A stretch of DNA of 42,804 bases from Deltaproteobacteria bacterium (GTDB lineage: Bacteria > Desulfobacterota > Desulfarculia > Adiutricales > Adiutricaceae): positions 1-42,804 of the forward strand of contig JAITEZ010000118.1 of the NCBI GenBank assembly GCA_031281735.1. The letters run 5' to 3'. Positions within the stretch are counted from its first letter, which is position 1. Each line of letters starts with the position of its first letter. The notes under the pieces were generated by a model that saw only the letters and a program-made list of their open reading frames with translations, was not told where the DNA came from and did no database searches. Shown here in pieces: positions 9,537 through 17,763 of this stretch. Made by a program: the position numbers and the translations under genes.

Positions 9537-10690
9537 CGCTCCTCTCCGGTTTCGCGAACAGGGTCACGATGACCATGGCGAGGAGGCACAGGGTCATGAG
9601 CCGGTAGACCTCGCCCGCCGACATGACGAAGGACTGGCTGACTATCTCCTGACGAGATGAAGTCCATCGCCTGCCCCCGGCTCACGCCCGCCGCCGCGAG
9701 CCCGAGCGTGTCCGCCGCGCCCCTGGCTGGGAGCCCCGGGCGCAGGCGGGCGGGCTGGCTGTCCCTGAAGGTCGCGTCCGCCCAAACACGCCCCTCCTCG
9801 GCCAGGATCGCGACGGGCGTCTGGGGGAGACATGGGCGCCCGGCTGGGCGGAGCGCCGGGCGAGGGTGCCCACGACGGGGCTCCGGATGCCGCAGCGGGC
9901 GGGCGAGCCAGGCCCGCTCCACCCGGGACGCGGCGAGCATGAAGGCGGGGTGCCGTTCCGGGGGGGGCTTCCCAGGAGGCTCTCGTTCACGCGGAAGACG
10001 GCCTCGGCGGCCAGCAGGGCCGCCGAGGCCTGCCGGGCCTGCTGCCGGAAACGCTCCTTCACCTCGCGGGCGGGGGAGGGGGCGAGGCAGCGGGCAGTTG
10101 CCCTCGGCGATCTCCAGGGTCACCCGGGCGGCCTGGAGGTTGGCGTCCAGCCGCTCCCAGTCATGGAGCATGCACCTGACGTCCAGGATCCGGGAGAGGA
10201 GACCGTCCCAGGCGGCGGCGAGGGCGATCTCGGCGTCGGTCCGGTCGAGCCGCGCCAGGATATCCCCGGCCGCCACCCGGCCGGGCACGTCCGCCGTTAT
10301 CTCGACGACGGTGCCGGTCACCCGGGGGAGACCCGGACGATGTTGCCGGCGGTGTAGGCACCGTCCGTCGAGACCGTCACGCGGCCGAACAGGAGCCACC
10401 AGCCCAGGGCGAGGGCTGGGGCGGCCGCCACGGATAGCGCCAAGGCGCGCTGGGCGGCCCTGGCGGGGCGGTGACGGCCCGGCGGGCCCCTTCCGGCGGA
10501 GGTCGAACGTTCCCCCGGGGGCGTTCCCTCGGCGGTTCCGGGCGGGGAGGGGGACGCTGTCCTGCCGGGGGCCTCCTCGGCGACGCGTGGGCGTCCTGCC
10601 AGGGGAGGGAGGGCGGCAGGCTCGTCTGGATGGGTACTTCCCGTTGCGGGCGGCCGGATGACGCCGGGGGCCCGGCATGACACGGGCCGG
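9537..10690 (-). pseudogene. Collapsed emrA/emrB-type efflux locus: frameshifted HlyD/EmrA membrane fusion protein joined to the last ~40 codons of a DHA2 MFS transporter
   Basis: Fragments across frames: GRVTVSTDGAYTAGNIVRVSPG / VTGTVVEITADVPGRVAAGDILARLDRTDAEIALA / HPAFMLAASRVERAWLA / VWADATFRDSQPARLRPG; then QEIVSQSFVMSAGEVYRLMTLCLLAMVIVTLFAKPERSA*. Confidence 0.75.
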
Positions 10691-10734
10691 GAAGTGAGGG
10701 GGGGGTGGGCGGGCGGCGTCCGGGGACGGCCCGG

Positions 10735-11439
10735 TCAATCCTTGGTGGGGAGCCCGTCGGGGAAAAGGTTTGCCCGCCAGTCATAGTCGCACCTGGGGCC
10801 CTCGATGGAGATGCAGAACATGAACAGGTAGTTGTCACGGGCCTTCGAGCGGTCGAGGGGATGGTCCCAGTAATCCTCCCACTGCGAGTGACAGCCGGTG
10901 CAGAAGAGGCCTCCGGACAGGGCCCAGAGGCATATGAACTCAGGCTCGAGCCCGGCCTTGAGGACGCCTTCCTCCTGGGCCTTCCTGATCTTTGCCAGGA
11001 TGATGGCCAGGCCGGTGGCCGGGTAATGGTGGCGCATGGTCTCACGCAACAGGTTGTGTTTCTGGAATGCCTCGTCCACGTAAAGCTTCAGGACTTTGGG
11101 ATCCCTCTGGGTGGGCTCCTGGATGTTCAGGAAGAGGCGCGCCAGGATCTCCATGGCGTTGTCGTAGTTGCGGACCACGGAGTCCGCATGCTCGAATATG
11201 GGCAGGAAGTAGTGCTCGAGGGTCTTGCGGTGGAGCGTCTCCTTGTTGCCGAAATGGTAGTAGATGGAGGCCGGGGAGACCCCCGCCAGGCGGGAGACGT
11301 CCTTCAGCGAGAACTTCGGGAGGCCATAGATGGCTATGGCATCGAGGCAGCTCTGGAGAATAGTCTTGCGCAGGCCGGGATCCTCGGCCTGGCCGGTCTG
11401 GGGGCGTCCTACCGAGCGTCTTGTGCCGCTTTCAGACAT
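10735..11439 (-). CDS. TetR family transcriptional regulator
   Basis: HTH: TILQSCLDAIAIYGLPKFSLKDVSRLAGVSPASIYYHFGNKETL; start at ATG 11437-11439. Confidence 0.93.
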   Translation of the reverse strand: MSESGTRRSVGRPQTGQAEDPGLRKTILQSCLDAIAIYGLPKFSLKDVSRLAGVSPASIYYHFGNKETLHRKTLEHYFLPIFEHADSVVRNYDNAMEILARLFLNIQEPTQRDPKVLKLYVDEAFQKHNLLRETMRHHYPATGLAIILAKIRKAQEEGVLKAGLEPEFICLWALSGGLFCTGCHSQWEDYWDHPLDRSKARDNYLFMFCISIEGPRCDYDWRANLFPDGLPTKD

Positions 11440-12481
11440 GGGTTCTCCGTAGTGTGAATGCTTCAGCCTGCAGTGCCATCCGCGCGTCCGCAGGGCTCTT
11501 CCGCGCCCCCCCTCCGGAGGGAAGGGGCTCCCGCCGGATCCGGGGCCTCGCGGCCCGTTCCAGGCGTCCGGTTCCGGCCTGCCCGCCGCCTGCGCGAGCC
11601 TCCGGGGCCGTCTGCGGCGAGCCGCGGAACCGCACCCGCCGCAGGCCATCGGTGCTCGGCGGCCCGCAGATCCGCACCGCTTCCCGGCCGAAGCCGCAGC
11701 CACTTCACCCATAAGGCGGCGCCAGCCGTCCGCCTGGCCGGCCCTCGATTCGGGGGCCGGCCAGGCATCGGCGGGGCATGGGCGGGGTCGCGTCAGGGAT
11801 CGAGGGGGGCGGCCGGAAGCGGAAGGCAGCCGTCAAGGGCGCGGCATTCCCGCGGCATACAGCACCGGAGGCGGGGACGTGCCTGCCCGGCCGCCCGCTC
11901 CGGGATCCGCCCCCGCTCGCAGGGTTTTTGCGGGCGGCGCAGATGGACGGCATTGGCAACCACCCGCGCCCCCGGAGGACGCAGGAGCGGCAGCAGGCCC
12001 CGGCGGGGCCGCCGGCGATCCGGGGCTCGCGGATCACGGCCGCAACATCGCCGACACCCCGGGCGCATCGCAAGGACGGAACCCCGGGCGATTCAGGACT
12101 CTCGCTTCCCGGATGCCGGGAAAGCGGCTAGCAGGGACGGTGGGAAGGGTTGCCAGGAGAAGGGAACAACGCGACAGCCCGGCGGATTGCCCGAGGGAAT
12201 CTGGTGCGGTGGCCGTTGGGATGGGAAGGGAGGAACCGGGAGGAGGCGTCTTGAAGGGACGGCGTGCCGACGAGCCGCAGGGGGATGATCCACCCCGCAT
12301 CCAGGATGTCAGCCTTCCTGACTGGTCCGGATTCCGTCATCCTAACAGGTGCCGTTTTGCCCGTTGATTATTATATTGTAATTGCCGGGAACCTCTAAGT
12401 CAAGGAGGCAAAACCCGTTTCCGCCGGGAGTATCGTCAAGGATGCCTGAGCGAGGATCCGCAGGCGCATCCGGGAATGCCG

Positions 12482-12524
12482 GAAACGGGCAAAACCTGCG
12501 GAAAACGCGGTTTTTGCCCGTTTC
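12482..12524. repeat. Long near-perfect inverted repeat (stem-loop)
   Basis: GAAACGGGCAAAACC - 12 nt - GGTTTTTGCCCGTTTC; one extra T in the right arm. Confidence 0.85.
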
Positions 12525-12560
12525 GGGGATAATCCGCGGATGCAGGATGGATGAGGCTTT

Positions 12561-12811
12561 TCCCCACGCGGATGAGTTCATCCCGAAACGGATGAAAACA
12601 TCCCGAGTAGGAGCTTTTTTTCCGGAGCGGAGGAATTTTTTCACGAGAGGAGATAATCGTCCCTAGTCGGAGGGGAAAGACGGAGGGGAAAGACCCAAGA
12701 CGGAGGGGAAGAACCAAGACGGAGGACGGCAACCCGGGCCTGGGAATAGCATCCCGTACCGGAGGTGATCGTCCAGAGTCGGGGGAAACCGTCCCTGACC
12801 GGGGGAAACCG
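12561..12811. repeat. Degenerate ~20-bp tandem array, about 13 units, consensus TCCCnAnnCGGAgGnnAnnn
   Basis: Units beginning 12561, 12581, 12601, 12621, 12641, 12660, (12680 partial), 12693, 12713, 12732, 12752, 12772, 12792. Confidence 0.75.
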
Positions 12812-13034
12812 GCACGATAAGGCCGAAAGCGCCCCGGATAGCACGGGATCCCCCCGCAATGTGTGAAAAACGCGCGGGGGCCAGAGGGGACGGACCCGGG
12901 ACGGCGGCAGGGCCGGGTACGGGACGGCGGCAGGGGTCGGCCTTCACGGAAGCCCTCCCTCCGCCCCGGAGCCCGCGCGATGTGCGGGCCGCCTGGAGAA
13001 TGCGCCGGGGTAGGCCCGGGGGGCTCCCCTTCCC

Positions 13035-14663
13035 TCAGGCGCCAACGACGTGCAGGGTGCGCCCTTCGATCTTCTCCGTGCGCCAGTAGATCCCCCTCTC
13101 CCAGGCCTCGTCGGGGGGGGCGGGGTCGAATACCACGAGCCAGCCCGTCCTGGCGCGGAGGATCCCCAGGTAGCGGGCCATGCGGGAGACGTACTCCCTG
13201 AGGCGATCCTCGGCCTCCAGGATCACCGCCCCCACGGGGAGGATCTCGCCTTTGACGCGGGCGATCAGATCGAGCCTGCCCCGGCCCAGGCCGTATTCCC
13301 GCAGGAGGCCGTCCGCAGGGGGGAGCGCCTTGCGGAGGAAGGCCATGAGGGCAAGGTGGCCCATGGCCTTACTCATGCCGAAGGGGGGCGAGAGCTGTCT
13401 GCGCCTCTCCCGCCAGCGGGCCTGGAAGGATCTGACGGCCGCCGTCATGTCGAAGGCGGCATCCTCGGGGCCCCTGCCGCCGGTGCGGGGCGTCCCGAAG
13501 GCGAGAGGGCGGGCCGCCTCCAGGGCGGCCGCGGTGCGCAGAAGGGGGTTGGCGGGGACGAGATCCCCCGCCCCCGCCAGGAAGAGGCCCGCCTCACAGG
13601 CCCGTCTCACCTCGTCGGGGCCCGCCTCCTCAGGGAGTCCCGGGTCGCCCAGGATCATCGCCTGGAAGACGGCCGCGGCGGCGGGTTCGTAGAGCGCCCG
13701 CAAGGCCCCGGCAATTCCGGCCTCGCGGCGCTCGATCACCAGCCGCGCGGCCCGGTCGAAGACCCCGGCCCCGGCCTCGCGGAGAGGGTCGGACGCCAGC
13801 ACGTCCTCCTCAGCGGTCCGGGCGAGCGCCGACACGGCCGCCGGCGCCCCCTGGGACCAGAACAGGCACTCGTCCGCCGCCTCGGGGGAATAGGGCCTCC
13901 CCCCCGCCGCGGTGTGGAGATCCAGGAGCTCCCTAACCTCCCGAGCGGAGAAGGGCGGGATCTCCAGGGGGAGCGCCGGCAGGTCCACGGGGGGCCTCTC
14001 CCCCGAGAGCCCCTGGCCAGGGGCGGGGGCGAGCTCGCGGTCGGCGCCCGCCCCGCTCAGCACGAAGGATAGCGGGAAGGGGAACGCGCCCCTCCGGGGC
14101 CAGGCGTCCCGGAACTGGTGCAGCAGCGAGAGCAGGAGATAGCGGGGGAGGCTCTCGAGATCGTCCAGGAATACGGCGAGGGGCCGGGGGAGCGCGGCGC
14201 AGAGGCTGGAAAGCGCTGGCTTCAGGAACAGGCGGGCGTCGGGGGCCTCCTCCGAGAAGGAGGCGGCCCGGAGTGCCCCCTCGCCGGACTCCGCGAGGGA
14301 ATCGCGGAGCCTCAGACAGAAGAGCCTCCGGAAGTCCTCGTGATCCCCCGCCTCGGCCGCCGCCTCCAGGGGCAGGTGGAGGGCGAGGATCTCGCCCCGG
14401 CGGTTCAGGGCGGAGGCCAGCGAGGCCAGGTGGGTGGTCCTCCCGGACATACGCCGCGGCGGGATCACGTAGGCCGCCCCCGCCGTGATGCCCGCCAGGG
14501 GGCCCGCCAGCCGCCCCTCCGCCGGCAGGACATAGTGGAGCGCGGGATCCGCCGGGCCGCAGGGGCAGAAGCGCCTGTGCGCCGCTCCGTGGGCCGGGCG
14601 GGACGCGGGGGGCTCCCCCGCGCCGTCCGGGGCCGGCGCGGTTCCTACCGGGCTAGAGGTCAT
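13035..14663 (-). CDS. AAA-like ATPase with C-terminal PD-(D/E)XK-like domain; both active-site motifs look atypical
   Basis: YVIPPRRMSGRTTHL (P-loop-like region), AVFLDDLES (Walker B-like), SFQARWRERR..LLLMAFL-type helix, GRGRLDLIARVKGE..VILEAE..GWLVVFD..W, ..EGRTLHVVGA. Confidence 0.75.
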   Translation of the reverse strand: MTSSPVGTAPAPDGAGEPPASRPAHGAAHRRFCPCGPADPALHYVLPAEGRLAGPLAGITAGAAYVIPPRRMSGRTTHLASLASALNRRGEILALHLPLEAAAEAGDHEDFRRLFCLRLRDSLAESGEGALRAASFSEEAPDARLFLKPALSSLCAALPRPLAVFLDDLESLPRYLLLSLLHQFRDAWPRRGAFPFPLSFVLSGAGADRELAPAPGQGLSGERPPVDLPALPLEIPPFSAREVRELLDLHTAAGGRPYSPEAADECLFWSQGAPAAVSALARTAEEDVLASDPLREAGAGVFDRAARLVIERREAGIAGALRALYEPAAAAVFQAMILGDPGLPEEAGPDEVRRACEAGLFLAGAGDLVPANPLLRTAAALEAARPLAFGTPRTGGRGPEDAAFDMTAAVRSFQARWRERRRQLSPPFGMSKAMGHLALMAFLRKALPPADGLLREYGLGRGRLDLIARVKGEILPVGAVILEAEDRLREYVSRMARYLGILRARTGWLVVFDPAPPDEAWERGIYWRTEKIEGRTLHVVGA

Positions 14664-14725
14664 GTACTTCCCTTCCCGCGGCGGGCGGCGGCGGGCCAGG
14701 ACGGCCCCGCGGGCCCCGGGCCATG

Positions 14726-16024
14726 TCAGCCGCCCCCATGATAGCGGAGATAGAAGCGGAGGTACTCCCAGAGCACCCCGGCGGCCGCAGCCCCGGCGAG
14801 GGCGAGGGAGAGGGCGGGGAGGAGGAGGGCGTCCGCCCCGGTGCGGGCCAGGAGCGGCATCCGGGGCGGCACGGCCTGCGCCTTGAGCGCCTCGACCTCC
14901 TCATAGGGGAGGTTCCCCAGCTGCTGGTTCTCGTCGAGGCGCTTCTGCGCCAGGGTGGCCGCGCGGAACCTCCGCGAGTGGCCCAGGATGGCGCCCTTGC
15001 GCAGGAGGGCGTAGGCGAGCCCGGCCGCCGGCCCCCCCAGCGCCAGCCAGGGGTTCGCGTAGTCGACTCCCTGCCAGGCGGCGGAGGCCGCGGCCGCTGC
15101 GACCGCCAGCAGGAGGGGGATCCAGCCCCGGCGGATCCTGCCGGCGCGTCTGACGTCTTTCGGCAGGGGATCCGTGCGGACGCTGGAGAAGCTCACCCCG
15201 TCCGCGTGTATGCTGTAGTTCCTGCCGCCGTAGGAGAACACGGCCCGCGCGAGGGGGAGGAGGCACTTCTCGGCGGGCTCGAGGCTGCGGCTGGAAGAGT
15301 GCCGCCAGTCCCTCTGGCGGTCGCCCTGGGCGTGCCTGAGCACCTCGCCGGCCTCTATGGACTGCACCTGGGCCTCCACCCTCCCGCGGACGTCCTCGGG
15401 CGAGCTGGCGAAGGGCTCGACGGAGTAGCCCGCCGCGAAGGCGGGCGAGTACCGGACGGAAGGCTCCCCCCTGAGGGCCGTCTCGAGCATCTCGGCCGTC
15501 TCCCTGGGTGTGCCGTCACCCGCGTAGGCGCGCACGGTGAAGGTCGCCCGGGCCTTGCCGCTCGCGGGCCGCCAGTCGGTGACCGTCCGGTAGCGGGTGA
15601 CCGGCCGCGAGTAGGAGCGGCCGTTCCTGTTCACCGTCACGTAGGCGGTGTACGGCTCCTGGCGGTCGTAGCCGAAGGAGGCCGTCCAGTCTATGTCGGA
15701 GGTGCCCTTCACCTGCCAGCAGGGCAGGTAGACGAGCTCCTTGGACTCGATGTTCCCCGCGGAGAGGATGTCGTCGGGGGCGTCGTCAGACTGGATGACC
15801 GTGTTCATGACGAAGGAGTGGAGGGCTTTCTCGTCCTGCTTGAAGGGCACCAGGAGCTTCACGTCCCCATCGGCGGGGGCGGCGGGGTCGCCCCCGGCGG
15901 CGGCCTTGAGCTTGAAGAGGTCGACCTCGCTCCCGCACCAGGGGCACTCGTACTTCGACTTGCCGGGGATCACGTCGATGAACCCGTTGCAGGAGGGGCA
16001 GTTGATCTGGGTGTCGGAAGCCAT
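14726..16024 (-). CDS. Zinc-ribbon membrane protein (TFIIB-type zinc-ribbon/YdjG-like), copy 1 of a duplication
   Basis: N-terminal CPSC..CPWC zinc ribbon; C-terminal TM helices. Confidence 0.75.
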   Translation of the reverse strand: MASDTQINCPSCNGFIDVIPGKSKYECPWCGSEVDLFKLKAAAGGDPAAPADGDVKLLVPFKQDEKALHSFVMNTVIQSDDAPDDILSAGNIESKELVYLPCWQVKGTSDIDWTASFGYDRQEPYTAYVTVNRNGRSYSRPVTRYRTVTDWRPASGKARATFTVRAYAGDGTPRETAEMLETALRGEPSVRYSPAFAAGYSVEPFASSPEDVRGRVEAQVQSIEAGEVLRHAQGDRQRDWRHSSSRSLEPAEKCLLPLARAVFSYGGRNYSIHADGVSFSSVRTDPLPKDVRRAGRIRRGWIPLLLAVAAAAASAAWQGVDYANPWLALGGPAAGLAYALLRKGAILGHSRRFRAATLAQKRLDENQQLGNLPYEEVEALKAQAVPPRMPLLARTGADALLLPALSLALAGAAAAGVLWEYLRFYLRYHGGG

Positions 16025-16073
16025 TGATCCTTATGATCCTCGTGCCGGGCGGGGTGTTCCCTGCCGCAGGAGG

Positions 16074-17763
16074 GCCCGGGCGCCGTCTTCGGGGGCAGGC
16101 GGAGGGCGGGGTTACCGCCCCGGCGGTTCGGGGCGGAGGCCGGCGAAGCCAGGCGGGTGTCCCTCCCGGACATCCGCCTCGGCGGGATCGCTCGGGCCGC
16201 CTCCGCCGGAGTTCCCCGCCAGCCGCCCCGCCGCCGGCGGGACATGGCGGGGCGCGGGAGCCGCCGGGCCGCGGGGGCAGAGGCGCCTGGGGCCCGGGCG
16301 GGGCCCGGGGGCCGCCCGCGCTCCGCCAGGGGTCGCGGCAGACGCTGCGGCGTCCGGGGCCGCAACCTCCCCGGCGGCGTTTCCGGCGGGCGCGGTCTCT
16401 TCCGGGCTGGAGATCATGTCCTCCCCTTCCCGCGGCGGGCGGCCGGGAGCCGGGACTGCTCACGGAGCCCCGGGCCATGCCGGCCGCTGTCCTGATAGCG
16501 GAGACTGAGGCGGGGGTACTGCCAGGGCATCCCTACGGCAGCCTCGCCGGCGAAGGCGGGGGAGAGGGCCGTGAGGAGATGGCGTCAGGCCCGGTGCGGG
16601 CCGGGGGCGGCACCCGGGGCGGTACGGCCAGCGTCCCGTGTTCTTCGGCCATCTCACCGGGGAGGATCCCCAGCCGCCGGGGCCGGCCGGGGATCCTCTG
16701 CGCCACGGCGGCCGCGCGGAACCTCCGCGAGCAGCCCGCGACGGACAGCACGCGCGGGCGGGCGCAGGCGGATCCGGCCGCCGGGCCCCCTGGAGCCGGC
16801 AAGATACCCGCGAATACGAGGCCGTTCAGGGCGGAGGCGGCCGCGGCTGCGGCCAGCACGGAGGGGATCCAGCCCCGCCTGATCATCCTGTCGCGCGCGG
16901 CGTTGCCCTCCCGGTTCGCGGATTCCATCGGCAAGGGATCCGCGCGGGCGCCGGAAAGGCTCTCCCCGTCCGCGTGCATGCCGTAGTTCCCGCCGCCGCA
17001 GGGGGACGCGGCCCGGGCGAGGGGGAGGGGGCGCTTCCCGGCAGGCTCCAGGCCGCGGCTGGAAGAGCGCCGCCGGCCCCTCTGGCGGTCGCCCCGGGCG
17101 TGGCCGTGCGCCTCGCCGTACTCCCTGCCCCGCATCGGATACTTCATCCTCCCTGGGACGTCCTCGGGAGGGCCCGTGCTGGATCCGGCTGGGCGGCCTG
17201 CCGCGCGGCCGGGCAGGTGCCGGACGGCCGGCTCGTTTCCGGGGGCCCTGCCGGGCATCCCTGACGTCCCGCTGGGTATCCCTGTCCCCGCGTGGACGCG
17301 CGCGGTGAGGTCCGCCCGTGCCCTGCCGCTCGCGGAACGCCGGAAGGCGACCGTCCTGCGGCGTGTGGCCTGCTTCGGTTCGGTGCCGCCGCCCTCCCTC
17401 TCCGCCGTCCCCCAGCCGGTGCAGGGCTCCGCGCGGCCGAAGCCGGAGGAGGCCGTCCGGTCCACTTCGGAGGGGCCCTTCGCTTGCCCGGATGGCGCGC
17501 AGGCGAGCTGAGCGGACCCGATGGTCCCGGCGGGGAGGATGCCGCAGGGGGCACCGCCTGACTGCACGGCCCTGCGCTTCGCCAAGGTGCGGGGGGAGTT
17601 CTCGTCCTGCTGGGAGGGCGCCACGAGCTTCCCGTCTCCGTCCTTGAGCTTGAGGAGGCGGGCCTCGCTCCCGCGCCAGGGGCACTCGCGCTTCGCCTCG
17701 CCGGGGATCACGCCGATGGGCCCGCTGCAGGAGCGGCGGTTGATCTGGGTGTCGGAAGCCATA
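16074..17763 (-). pseudogene. Decayed tandem copy of the ATPase 5' end plus the zinc-ribbon protein gene
   Basis: Collinear with 14340-16024 (MASDTQIN..VIPG..ECPW.GSE retained, zinc ligands lost to CGC/Arg); PRRMSGRDTRLASPASAPNRRGG matches ATPase PRRMSGRTTHLASLASALNRRGE. Confidence 0.85.

Noticed and set aside
12561-12811. CRISPR array interpretation of the 20-bp periodic region
   Set aside because: No constant repeat/variable spacer alternation of the right lengths, and no cas genes in the window.
16533-17762. 409 aa ORF as a functional paralog of the zinc-ribbon protein
   Set aside because: Zinc ligands and hydrophobic segments lost, Arg/Gly/Pro substitutions throughout, collinear adjacent ATPase fragment also broken; treated as a decayed copy that happens to stay open.
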